Below, in pieces: positions 16,170-23,863 of a stretch of 41,830 nucleotides of DNA. A program made the position numbers and the translations under genes. This DNA is from Pseudomonadota bacterium. Lineage in GTDB: Bacteria; Pseudomonadota; Alphaproteobacteria; Geminicoccales; Geminicoccaceae. How positions within the stretch are numbered: the first letter of the stretch is position 1; each line of letters begins with the position of its first letter. Location of the stretch: the NCBI GenBank assembly GCA_030549795.1, contig JAUQQO010000007.1, forward strand, positions 1 through 41,830, given 5' to 3'. The notes below the pieces were generated by a model. The model worked only from the letters and a program-made list of their open reading frames with translations. It did no database searches and had not been told where the DNA came from.

Positions 16170-17031
16170 GATCGAGAAAGACGAGCTCTCCGGGACCCTG
16201 ACCACGGGACATGAGTGGGACGGCATCAAGGAGCTCGACACTCCGCTCCCGAAATGGTGGCTGTTCCTCTTCTACGCCACCATAGCTTTCTCTATCCTTT
16301 GGTGGATCCTCTATCCCTCTTGGCCGAGCCTGACTGGTTACACGAAGGGAATTCTCGGCTCCAATCAGCGTCTCGAGGTCGAGGAACGCCTGGCCGAGGC
16401 GCGCGCTCGCCAAGCTGTCTGGCTCGAGCGTATCGCCGCAAAAACGCCGAGCGAAATCGCCGCCGACCCCGAGCTCCTGCGCTTTGCGATGGTGGGAGGG
16501 CAAGCGGCGTTCGCGACGAATTGCGCTCCTTGCCACGGCGCCGGCGGCGCTGGTCAAGGCTTCTTCCCGGCTCTCGTCGACGACGAGTGGATTTGGGGCG
16601 GGACGATGGAGGACATCGAATATACGATTCGCCATGGCATCCGCAACGCCGATGACCCCGAAGCCCGCTCGTCACTTATGCCCGCCTTCGGCGCCGACGG
16701 GATCCTCGACCGCGCTCAGATCCGCGATCTCGCTCAGTTCGTGCTGCACTGGAGCGGTCGCGCTACGGATCCGGCTGCGGTCGAGCGTGGTCGCCCTCTT
16801 TACGCCGAGCATTGCGCCTCTTGCCACGGCGAGGACGGCGAGGGCATGACAGCTGTGGGTGCGCCGCGGTTAAACGACGCTATATGGCTGTATGGTGGAA
16901 AACCCGAGCAGATCGAGGCGCAGATCTGGCGGCCGCGGCACGGAGTCATGCCTCCATGGCAAGGGCGGCTGAGCGACGAGACGATCAAGATGCTCACCGT
17001 CTACGTGCACAGTCTCGGAGGTGGACAGTAA
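16159..17031 (+). CDS. ccoP: cbb3-type cytochrome c oxidase diheme subunit III
   Basis: This 290-residue membrane-anchored diheme cytochrome c accepts electrons from soluble cytochrome c or the bc1 complex. There is an N-terminal CcoP domain (WDGIKELDTPLPKWWLFLFY), a membrane span at about 33-53, and two cytochrome c domains with heme sites CAPCH (122-126) and CASCH (219-223). Axial methionines are likely in SLMPAFG and GVMPPW. It is the last gene of the operon, with a strong terminator 24 bases beyond its stop. Confidence 0.97.
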   Translation: MPVKIEKDELSGTLTTGHEWDGIKELDTPLPKWWLFLFYATIAFSILWWILYPSWPSLTGYTKGILGSNQRLEVEERLAEARARQAVWLERIAAKTPSEIAADPELLRFAMVGGQAAFATNCAPCHGAGGAGQGFFPALVDDEWIWGGTMEDIEYTIRHGIRNADDPEARSSLMPAFGADGILDRAQIRDLAQFVLHWSGRATDPAAVERGRPLYAEHCASCHGEDGEGMTAVGAPRLNDAIWLYGGKPEQIEAQIWRPRHGVMPPWQGRLSDETIKMLTVYVHSLGGGQ

Positions 17032-17054
17032 GTTTTGCATTCCTCCGCATCTCG

Positions 17055-17084
17055 GGGCGGGCTTTGGCCCGCCCTTTTCTTTTC
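17055..17084 (+). terminator. Rho-independent terminator of ccoNOQP
   Basis: A perfect 8-bp stem, GGGCGGGC/GCCCGCCC, with a TTTG loop is followed directly by TTTTCTTTT. It lies 24 bases after the ccoP stop. Confidence 0.92.
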
Positions 17085-17347
17085 ATGTTCTAAGCCTGAA
17101 GCTCGAGAGGGTGTTCACCCGCGCGCTCCATCCCTGCTCTGCCCCTCCCATCCGCGCAGGCTTCTCCGCCGCCAAAAGGAGAGATGCGGCGGCGAGAGGC
17201 CGCTCGGGCCCCATTCCCGTTGGCCCTCCAAAAGCTAATGGGGATGGCATTGTCCTGCGTAGCGCGCCCCCTGGATCGATGCGAGTCTCGATCGAGAGGA
17301 GCTTGCCCTTGCTCTAAGGCCTTCAGGCGAGCACATCGATCGATGCT
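17085..17347. other. structured spacer before the deacetylase-fold gene
   Basis: Two potential hairpins stand in a row: CGCCGC/GCGGCG around 17168-17195 and CCCCATT/AATGGGG around 17211-17245. Repeated ATCGAT-rich segments then run up to the start codon at 17348. No tRNA or protein gene is seen. The deacetylase-fold gene has no clear ribosome binding site, so a structured leader is conceivable. Confidence 0.35.
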
Positions 17348-18286
17348 ATGGATGTTCCGATCGTCCACCACCCGGTCTATAGCATCGCGCTGCCTGCGCC
17401 CCATCACTTCCCGATGGGGAAATTTGCGGCTCTTGCTGCACTTCTGCGTGCGCGTGGCTTGCTCGCAGAGCGGAATCTCTTCCTGCCCGAGCCGGTTTCA
17501 CCCGAACTGCTCGAGCTAGCCCACGCCTCGTGCTGGGTCCGGGCGCTGCTCGAGGGAACCGTCGATCCGGCATCGCAGCGCCGCGTTGGACTGCCGATCA
17601 CACCAACGCTCGTGCAGCGTGCGCTCGCATCGGCGGGGGGTACGCTCAAAGCTGCGCGCCTCGCTCTCGACTATGGAATCGCCTGCAACACCGCGGGAGG
17701 CAGCCACCACGCCGGTCGCGAGGCAGGGGCAGGGTTTTGCCTGTTCAACGACGTTGCCGTCGCGAGCTTAGCCCTTTTGGCCGAAGGACGGGTGCAGCGC
17801 ATTCTCGTCGTTGACCTCGACGTCCATCAAGGAGACGGGACGGCAGCGATCTTGGCCAATGAGCCACAAGTCTTCACCTTCTCGATGCATTGTCGCTGCA
17901 ACTATCCGGCCCGCAAGCAACAAAGTGATTTGGATATTTCTCTTGATCCCGGTACCGAAGACCGCAGCTATCTTGCGATACTGCAAAATCTGCTGCCACA
18001 CCTGCTGTGCGGCGTGCGACCGCAACTCGTCTTCTACAACGCTGGCGTCGATCCGCACATTCGCGATCGCTTGGGGCGACTGAATTTAAGCGATCGCGGA
18101 ATTGCCGAACGTGACCGTGTCGTGCTCGAGACCTGCCTTGCGGCCGGTATCCCCGTCGCCACGGTCCTCGGCGGCGGCTATGATCGCGATCTTGCCGCAC
18201 TGGCGGCCCGCCATGCGCTCGTCTTCGAAGTCGCGGCCGATCTCATGCGGCGACGGTATAGCCGAAGATCTTCCTCGGATTCATGA
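17348..18286 (+). CDS. histone deacetylase-fold amidohydrolase (class IV-like)
   Basis: This 312-residue zinc amidohydrolase of the arginase/deacetylase superfamily shows the tandem histidines in GGSHHAGREAGAGFCLFND, zinc ligands in VDLDVHQGDGTA and AGVDPH, and the glycine/tyrosine loop LGGGYDRD. The family removes acyl groups from lysines, polyamines or other amines; the short single-domain form is common in proteobacteria and its substrates are mostly unknown. The ATG lacks a visible ribosome binding site. The last 44 bases overlap the 3' end of the convergent flavoprotein gene, so the Arg/Ser-rich C-terminus is read from the other gene's antisense strand. Confidence 0.9.
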   Translation: MDVPIVHHPVYSIALPAPHHFPMGKFAALAALLRARGLLAERNLFLPEPVSPELLELAHASCWVRALLEGTVDPASQRRVGLPITPTLVQRALASAGGTLKAARLALDYGIACNTAGGSHHAGREAGAGFCLFNDVAVASLALLAEGRVQRILVVDLDVHQGDGTAAILANEPQVFTFSMHCRCNYPARKQQSDLDISLDPGTEDRSYLAILQNLLPHLLCGVRPQLVFYNAGVDPHIRDRLGRLNLSDRGIAERDRVVLETCLAAGIPVATVLGGGYDRDLAALAARHALVFEVAADLMRRRYSRRSSSDS

Positions 18287-19652
18287 TCCCAAGGGGATCG
18301 AGCGCCTTCTTGATCGCCGCCATCACATCTACAGCCCTACCGTGTTCCGCCGCGAGGCTCTCGATCTTGGCCATACCAATGCCGTGTTCGCCGGTACAGG
18401 TACCTCCCATGGCCAGCGCACGCCGCACCAGGCGCTCGTTGACCAGCTTGGCACGGGCGATTTCGTCCTCGTCGTTGGGATCGACCAACAACAACAGATG
18501 GAAATTCCCGTCTCCGACGTGCCCGACGATGGGCGCAGTAACCCGCGCTTCCCTAAGATCCCGTCGCGTCTCCTCGATGCAGTCGGCAAGCCGCGAGATC
18601 GGAACGCACACATCGGTCGCCCACCCTTGCGCCCCGGGTTTGAGTGCGAGCGCCGCATAATAGGCATCGTGGCGAGCCTGCCAGAGCCGGTTACGCTCTT
18701 CCGGCCGCAACGCCCAGCGAAAGGCCGAGCCGCCCTGTTCGCGGGCGATCGCTCCCACCATTTCCGCTTGCTCGGCGACTGCGCGCTCACTGCCGTGGAA
18801 TTCGAGGAACAACGTCGGCGCCGGTGTAAAGCCTTCGAGCTTCGAGAACCGGATGCAGGCTTCCATCTGCACTTCGTCGAGGAGCTCGATCCGGGCGACG
18901 GGGATGGCCTGTTGGATGGTTTCGATCACCGTTCGCACCGCCGCTTCGACGCTTGGAAAGGTGCACACCGCGGCCGAGATCGCCTCAGGCAGTGGATGCA
19001 CGCGCAACCTGAGCTCGGTGATGACCCCAAGCGTTCCCTCGGAACCGACGAAGAGCCGGGTGAGATCGTAGCCAGCAGCCGACTTGCGCGCCCGCCCTCC
19101 GGTGTGGATGACACGGCCGTCGGCCAACACCACCGTAAGGCCCATGACCGCCTCGCGCATCGTCCCATAGCGCACGGCGTTGGTTCCCGAGGCCCGGGTG
19201 GCGGCCATGCCACCGAGCGTGGCATCTGCACCGGGGTCGATCGGGAAGAATAGTCCGAGATCGCGCAGATGCGCGTTGAGCTGCTTGCGCGTCACGCCGG
19301 CTTCAACGAGCACGTCATGATCCTCAGCGTTGGTCTCGAGGATCCGGTTCATTCGCGAGAGGTTGATGGTAAGCCCGCCCAGCGGGGCTGCCACGTGGCC
19401 TTCAAGAGAGGTTCCAACTCCGAACGGCACCACGGGCAACCGATGGGCGCTGCAGATCTCGAGCGCGAGCGCGACCTCGGAAGTATCTTCGACGAACAGA
19501 ACCGCATCCGGGGGCAAACAGGGCCGAAACGCCTCGCCACGGCCGTGCTGTTCCCGCACCGTCCGATTGGTCGAGAGCTTGCCCGCGAATCTTGAGCGCA
19601 AGGCCGCGATCGCCGCCTCAACCCTTTCCTGCTCCTCCCGCGTGCGCTCCAT
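18243..19652 (-). CDS. FAD-linked oxidase, D-lactate dehydrogenase type
   Basis: This 469-residue flavoprotein has an FAD-binding PCMH domain (VVPFGVGTSLEGHVAAP, the DPGADATLGGMAATRASGTNA segment and GSEGTLGVIT) and the C-terminal oxidase domain with GHVGDGNFH and TGEHGIG. This matches D-lactate dehydrogenase (cytochrome)/GlcD-like enzymes, which oxidise 2-hydroxyacids and feed electrons to cytochrome c or quinone. The exact substrate (D-lactate, glycolate, D-2-hydroxyglutarate) is unsure. The ATG at 19652 has GGAGG six bases upstream; the frame is open to a TTG at 19664, which is less likely. Confidence 0.9.
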   Translation of the reverse strand: MERTREEQERVEAAIAALRSRFAGKLSTNRTVREQHGRGEAFRPCLPPDAVLFVEDTSEVALALEICSAHRLPVVPFGVGTSLEGHVAAPLGGLTINLSRMNRILETNAEDHDVLVEAGVTRKQLNAHLRDLGLFFPIDPGADATLGGMAATRASGTNAVRYGTMREAVMGLTVVLADGRVIHTGGRARKSAAGYDLTRLFVGSEGTLGVITELRLRVHPLPEAISAAVCTFPSVEAAVRTVIETIQQAIPVARIELLDEVQMEACIRFSKLEGFTPAPTLFLEFHGSERAVAEQAEMVGAIAREQGGSAFRWALRPEERNRLWQARHDAYYAALALKPGAQGWATDVCVPISRLADCIEETRRDLREARVTAPIVGHVGDGNFHLLLLVDPNDEDEIARAKLVNERLVRRALAMGGTCTGEHGIGMAKIESLAAEHGRAVDVMAAIKKALDPLGIMNPRKIFGYTVAA

Positions 19653-19782
19653 CCGATCCTCCAACCCGATCTCGGGGCTTCATGCGCGTGCTGCCGTGCG
19701 TCGTCGATTCGTTGAACCAGTTGCGACTGCAAGCAAGGTGGTGGACGCATCGCATGGTTTCGCAGAGCTGACACCGCTTCGT

Positions 19783-20604
19783 TCAGCTGCGGGCGAAGCT
19801 CTCGACGAGGCTTCCGACCAAGAGGTACCAGCCGTCGACCAGAACGAAGAAAATCAATTTGAAGGGGAGTGATATCATTACAGGAGGAAGCATCATCATA
19901 CCCATCGCCATCAAGAGACAGGCTATGACCATGTCGATGATGAGAAATGGGATGAAGACGATGAAGCCGATCTCGAATGCACGCCGCAGTTCGCTGATCA
20001 TGAAAGCGGGAGCGAGCACGCGCCAGGGCAGTTGTTCGGCTTTTTCAGGTGGTTCGAGCCCGGCGATGTCGAGGAACAAGGCGACGTCCTTCTCACGTAC
20101 CTGACGGCGCATGAATTCATGAAAGGGGCGGGCCACGCGCTCGAGCGCTACTTCCTCTTCGATTTCCTCCTCGATCAGCGGCACCACTCCCTCGCGCCAG
20201 GCGGTCTCGAAGGTCGGCATCATCACGAAGAGGGTAAGAAACAGAGCTAGAGCGACGAGAACCGGATTGGGAGGCGATTGCTGCAAGCCGATCGCCGTCC
20301 GCAACAAAGACAGCACGATCACGATACGCACGAACGAGGTCACCATCACGAGGATCGAGGGTGCCAAGCTCAAGACGGTGACGAGCAGAACGAGCTTGAC
20401 CACCTGGCCCGTGAAGGACCCGAAACCGCCCCAATCGATCTGCAACGATTGCGCGAGCGCCGGCCGGATCGGGGAGAGCGCGCTAAAGAGCAGGCAGAGC
20501 CCGAGCATACCGATCAACCGAAGTGCGCGGCTGTTCGCCCGCGCAGCCGCCCGCAAGGCGCGCGGACGCGGCGCGTGGTGGTGAAAACGAGCCCGAGCGA
20601 GCAT
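19783..20604 (-). CDS. fliP: flagellar export apparatus protein FliP
   Basis: This 273-residue core protein of the flagellar type III export gate carries a cleavable signal sequence (GMLGLCLLFSALSPIRPALAQ) and the FliP hallmarks: LSLAPSILVMVTSFVRIVIVLSLLR, TAIGLQQSPPNPVL, LFLTLFVMMP and, near the C-terminus, FEIGFIVFIPFLIIDMV. I start it at the ATG 20604, which overlaps the fliO stop (TGATG); the frame is open much further upstream, but that part is fliO in another frame. The partners fliQ and fliR are not in the window. Confidence 0.95.
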   Translation of the reverse strand: MLARARFHHHAPRPRALRAAARANSRALRLIGMLGLCLLFSALSPIRPALAQSLQIDWGGFGSFTGQVVKLVLLVTVLSLAPSILVMVTSFVRIVIVLSLLRTAIGLQQSPPNPVLVALALFLTLFVMMPTFETAWREGVVPLIEEEIEEEVALERVARPFHEFMRRQVREKDVALFLDIAGLEPPEKAEQLPWRVLAPAFMISELRRAFEIGFIVFIPFLIIDMVIACLLMAMGMMMLPPVMISLPFKLIFFVLVDGWYLLVGSLVESFARS

Positions 20605-20903
20605 CAGAGGCCACCCTGCGCGGGTCCGGGGCGCGAGCCCGCCGTTAGCGAGCGGTCGAGCAGATGGGCCCCGGCGGGGCTTATCAACAGAAGGTGCTCG
20701 ACCTCGCCATAGCGCAGGAGCACAAGGCGCGTTCGCGGATCGAGCCATCGCGTTTCGAGGACCCGAAGCCGCCCCGCGTCGCTCCCGCCCAAACGGCCAG
20801 GCAGGCCCAGCCGGCGGGTGACCCACGCTAAGATGAGCATCGCTCCTAACACCGCCGCGAGGGCGCCTGCGGTCCGCAGGAACATCATCATCTCCGGGAG
20901 CAT
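20604..20903 (-). CDS. fliO: flagellar biosynthesis protein FliO
   Basis: This 99-residue protein has one membrane span (about 8-28, AGALAAVLGAMLILAWV) and a cytoplasmic FliO domain (RLRVLETRWLDPRTRLVLLRYGEVEHLLLISP). FliO helps assemble the FliP ring of the export gate. The ATG has GGAGAA upstream and the stop overlaps fliP. It sits 27 bases after the small unknown gene of the same operon. Confidence 0.9.
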   Translation of the reverse strand: MLPEMMMFLRTAGALAAVLGAMLILAWVTRRLGLPGRLGGSDAGRLRVLETRWLDPRTRLVLLRYGEVEHLLLISPAGAHLLDRSLTAGSRPGPAQGGL

Positions 20904-20930
20904 TCAGCCGTTCTCCTCCCTCGCGGCATC

Positions 20931-21224
20931 TCAGCGTGAATGGGCGCGGAAGCCGAGGCGGGCTTTGCGCACCCGCTCGAGCGCTTGGAGCTCCTCCCGC
21001 ACCTGCGCACATGCGCGCGCGAGTTCTTGGGCGAGGGCCTCGAACTCGTCGGCCACCGCGAGATACGCCTCTTCATCGAGCGGTTCCGCCTGCGCTAGTT
21101 GCGTGCGGATCTCGGCGAGCGCTTGGGCGAGGCGATCGGGGTCGAGTGTGCCATCGGCGCGCCAGCGCGCCCGCAACAGGTCCAGGATGAGGCGCCCGCG
21201 TACCGAGCCGCCGTCGCGTGTCAC
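20931..21224 (-). CDS. unknown small protein in flagellar operon
   Basis: This 97-residue, largely helical, charged protein (for example QALAEIRTQLAQAEPLDEEAYLAVADEFEALAQELARA) has likely coiled coil over much of its length, no membrane span and no signal peptide. The GTG start overlaps the stop of the flhB-like gene (GTGA), so it belongs to the operon. Size, helicity and context resemble flagellar export chaperones of the FlgN/FliT kind, but I see no diagnostic motif. The function is unassigned. Confidence 0.68.
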   Translation of the reverse strand: MTRDGGSVRGRLILDLLRARWRADGTLDPDRLAQALAEIRTQLAQAEPLDEEAYLAVADEFEALAQELARACAQVREELQALERVRKARLGFRAHSR

Positions 21225-21511
21225 GACGCCGGCCTCCCCGCTCGGCGCGCCGCCAACTCCGCATCGAGCCGGTAGAGATGGACCAGGATTTCGGCCACGG
21301 CCGCGAACGCGGCGCTCGGAATGGGTGCGCCGAGCTCGAAGCGGGCGAGGAGTTGGGCGAGCGCGCGATCCTCACGCACGGGGACCCCGTGCGCGCGCGC
21401 GAGCGAAAGAATGCGCTCGGCGAGCGCGCCCCGCCCCTTGGCGGTGATTCGGGGAACACCCCCCTCTTCAGGTGTCCAGCGCAGCGCTACCGCGATCGGT
21501 TCCCGCTCCAT
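21221..21511 (-). CDS. FlhB C-terminal domain-like protein
   Basis: This 96-residue protein corresponds to the cytoplasmic C-terminal domain of the FlhB/YscU export switch: PIAVALRWTPEEGGVPRITAKGRGALAERI, then HGVPVREDRALAQLLARFELGAPIP and AVAEILVHLY. The membrane domain and the autocleaving NPTH are absent. Stand-alone copies (FlhX/FhlB type) can partly replace the cleaved FlhB fragment in substrate switching. The ATG has GGAGAGGGG just upstream. It is the first gene of the minus-strand flagellar unit and diverges from the moeB-like gene 81 bases away. Confidence 0.9.
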   Translation of the reverse strand: MEREPIAVALRWTPEEGGVPRITAKGRGALAERILSLARAHGVPVREDRALAQLLARFELGAPIPSAAFAAVAEILVHLYRLDAELAARRAGRPAS

Positions 21512-21592
21512 TGCCCCTCTCCGGCCTGCACGCTTCCAACCCTAGCCACCCTGTGGTTAACGAAGCGTTGAAACGGAGAGGTTCGATCGGCC

Positions 21593-22396
21593 GTGCGCGA
21601 ACTGAGCGAAGAGGAGATCCGCCGCTACGCCCGCCACATCGTCTTGCCCGAGGTCGGCGGTGAAGGACAAAGGCGGCTGTTGGCGGCGCGCGTGCTCGTC
21701 ATCGGCGCCGGCGGCTTGGGCTCGCCGCTCCTGCTCTATCTCGCCGCAGCCGGCGTCGGCACCTTGGGCGTGGTCGATTGCGACCGCGTCGATCCCACCA
21801 ATCTGCAACGCCAGGTGGTGTTCGACGATGCCGATGCCGGAGTACCCAAGGTGGTTGCCGCGGCCCGTCGTGTCATCGCCCTCAATCCGTCGGTGCGCGT
21901 TCTCGCGCTCGGACTACGGCTCGACCGAAGCAACGCGCGAAGCTTGGTGCGGGGCTGGGATCTCGTCGCCGATGGCACCGACGACCCCGAGACCCGGCGT
22001 CTTGTGCACGATGCGTGTCTGGCGGAAGGCAAGCCGCTCGTTTCGGCGAGCGTCCAGGGCACCGACGGACAGCTGACCACCTTTAAAGCCTTTTTGGGAC
22101 CGCCACACCCCTGCATGCGCTGCCTCTTTCCGCAGCTTCCCGATCGCGATGCGCTCCCCTCTTGTGCTCAGGCGGGCGTGTTGGGGCCCGCCGCCGGGGT
22201 GGTCGGGTGCTTGCAGGCGGTCGAAGTCGTCAAAGAACTTCTATCAGGCGATTCTTCGCTTTCGCTAAGTGGCACGCTGTTGCTCTACGACGCTCTTGGA
22301 GCTCGTCTGGAACGGGTGCGAATCCCGCGCCGACCGGAGTGCGCATCCGGTTGCGTCCACGCCGAGACGAGTCCACACGACGATTGCCGGCCGTGA
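21593..22396 (+). CDS. moeB: MoeB/ThiF-family adenylyltransferase
   Basis: This 267-residue E1-like enzyme activates the C-terminus of a ubiquitin-like sulfur carrier (MoaD or ThiS) with ATP. Seen are the nucleotide-binding VIGAGGLGSP, DCDRVDPTNLQRQ with the conserved Arg/Gln pair, VADGTDDPETR and two zinc Cys pairs (CMRC near 177 and CASGC near the C-terminus). There is no rhodanese domain, so it is the short bacterial MoeB form; ThiF and HesA are alternatives, because no moa or thi gene is adjacent. The GTG start has GGAGAGG about 11 bases upstream. Confidence 0.88.
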   Translation: MRELSEEEIRRYARHIVLPEVGGEGQRRLLAARVLVIGAGGLGSPLLLYLAAAGVGTLGVVDCDRVDPTNLQRQVVFDDADAGVPKVVAAARRVIALNPSVRVLALGLRLDRSNARSLVRGWDLVADGTDDPETRRLVHDACLAEGKPLVSASVQGTDGQLTTFKAFLGPPHPCMRCLFPQLPDRDALPSCAQAGVLGPAAGVVGCLQAVEVVKELLSGDSSLSLSGTLLLYDALGARLERVRIPRRPECASGCVHAETSPHDDCRP

Positions 22397-22539
22397 GCAC
22401 GTGGTGTGTACACTCATCGTTTTCGAGCCCGCCGAACGGTTCTCGGTTGCCGGCCGCGGGTCGCTTGCGCTAAGGAGCCGGCGCGTGCTGATGAGGGGGA
22501 GGCGCGAGGCTTAGCGACCGGTTCTCGGCAGGAGGTGGG

Positions 22540-22950
22540 ATGGATATCCTTCCCGACGACTATCGCCCGTCCGAAGACGAGCCCTACATGAATCCGCGAC
22601 AACTCGCTTATTTCAAGCGCAAGCTCTTGAAATGGCGGGAAGAAATCCTGGCAGGTTCGGGCTCGACCTTAAAACATCTCCAGGAAGAAGAAAGCCGCGT
22701 GCCGGACCAGACTGACTGGGCCTCGATCGAAATGCAGCGGGCATTTGAACTCCGTACGCGCGACCGCGAGCGCAAGCTGCTCGCCAAGATCGATGCAGCG
22801 CTCAAGCGGATCGAGGACGGCACCTACGGCTATTGCGAGGAAACCAACGAGCCTATCGGCATTAAACGCTTGGAAGCCCGACCGATCGCTACTTTGAGCA
22901 TCGAAGCGCAGGAGCGCCACGAGCGCCGCGAACGCATTTACCGCGAGTGA
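22540..22950 (+). CDS. dksA: RNA polymerase-binding transcription factor DksA
   Basis: This 136-residue protein has the DksA coiled coil with acidic tip (around DQTDWASIEMQR) and the C-terminal globular finger. It binds the RNA polymerase secondary channel and works with ppGpp. Of the four zinc cysteines in E. coli DksA only the first remains (GYCEETNEP); the other positions are Thr, Ser and Ala (RPIATLSIEAQER), as is usual for alphaproteobacterial DksA. GGAGGTGGG lies just before the ATG. It stands alone between the moeB-like gene and the HNH gene, close to the flagellar genes. Confidence 0.93.
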   Translation: MDILPDDYRPSEDEPYMNPRQLAYFKRKLLKWREEILAGSGSTLKHLQEEESRVPDQTDWASIEMQRAFELRTRDRERKLLAKIDAALKRIEDGTYGYCEETNEPIGIKRLEARPIATLSIEAQERHERRERIYRE

Positions 22951-22979
22951 GGCTGTGCGTCGGACGCGATCGAGCCCAT

Positions 22980-23549
22980 TTAGGGTTCGAGCTCGACGTC
23001 CCAATAGAGATAATCCCGCCAGCTCTCATGCAAATAATTGGGCGGGAAGAGTCGGCCATTGCGCTGCAGTTGAGCCATAGTCGGCGCATATGGTCGAGTG
23101 GCCGGGTACATCCCGCATTCTTCGGGAAGACGATCGCCTTTTGTGAGATTACATTGAGTGCAAGCAGTAACGATGTTGAGCCAATGGGTGCGTCCGCCGC
23201 GCGAGCGCGGCACCACATGGTCGAACGTGAGCTCGTGCGCGGGAAATTGACCTAAACAATATTGGCAGGTGAAGCGATCCCGGAGGAACACATTGAACCG
23301 TGTGAAGGGTGGTCGTCGGTTTTGCGGCACATATTGCTTGAGAGCGACGACCGAAGGCAGACGGAATTCGCAGCGGGCGGAGCGGATGGTCCGGTCGTAA
23401 TGGGAGACGACGTCTACGCGCCCGAGAAAGATCGCTTTGATCGTTTCCTGCCAGCTCCACACCGAGAGCGGGAAATAGGAGAGCGGTTGGTAGTCAGCGT
23501 TGAGGACAAGAGCCGGAAAACCGCTCAGCGGGAGCATGGGCGAGTCCAT
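22980..23549 (-). CDS. HNH endonuclease family protein
   Basis: This 189-residue protein has a Zn/HNH nuclease centre: two Cys pairs (CQYC and CTQC) flanking the LTFDHVVPRSRGGRTHWLNIVTA core (D-H and N of HNH). It belongs to a conserved single-copy group with a long N-terminal extension (ALVLNADYQPLSYFPLSVWSWQETI) found widely in proteobacteria and cyanobacteria, with unknown cellular role. There is no sign of a mobile element or restriction partner. I choose the ATG at 23549 (GGAGCGGAAG upstream) over a GTG at 23570. Confidence 0.88.
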   Translation of the reverse strand: MDSPMLPLSGFPALVLNADYQPLSYFPLSVWSWQETIKAIFLGRVDVVSHYDRTIRSARCEFRLPSVVALKQYVPQNRRPPFTRFNVFLRDRFTCQYCLGQFPAHELTFDHVVPRSRGGRTHWLNIVTACTQCNLTKGDRLPEECGMYPATRPYAPTMAQLQRNGRLFPPNYLHESWRDYLYWDVELEP

Positions 23550-23863
23550 CGCTTCCGCTCCGCTCTGCACGGAACGTGACGCCCTCGCTGTTGCTCGGCT
23601 ACAAACGCCTTTGAGGCCATCCGCCCGAAAGGCCCGCCCTTCGAGGTTCGCCCCTGCGCGATAGCCTAGTTCCGTAACAGTTGCGAGGCAACGGGCTGCA
23701 CCTGCGCGTCCTCTCGCGCAACGTTGAACTGTTCAAAACAAAAAGTGAGCTCGCGCGGCCTTCCGGCGTCGCAGCGCCCTTGGTTGGGGCAGCCGCACGC
23801 ACTAGAAGCCACCTCGGCCAGCACGAGAGCAACGCGAGCGCCAAGGGACCGTGACCTGCGACC
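23550..23863. other. divergent intergenic region
   Basis: This 314-base spacer lies between the HNH gene (minus) and the iron permease gene (plus). It contains a small hairpin, GTTGC/GCAAC, at 23680-23692. I see no Fur-type box, tRNA or coding frame I can defend. Promoters of both genes must lie here. Confidence 0.4.

Noticed and set aside
17085-17347. Riboswitch upstream of the deacetylase-fold gene
   Set aside because: Two hairpins are visible, but they match no riboswitch class I can recognise and there is no terminator/antiterminator arrangement.
18102-19253. 383-residue plus-strand frame
   Set aside because: Antisense shadow of the D-lactate dehydrogenase-type gene, which has clear FAD and oxidase motifs.
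22980-23549. HNH gene as part of a mobile intron or restriction system
   Set aside because: No methyltransferase, intron core, terminal repeats or integrase nearby; the family is a conserved chromosomal one.
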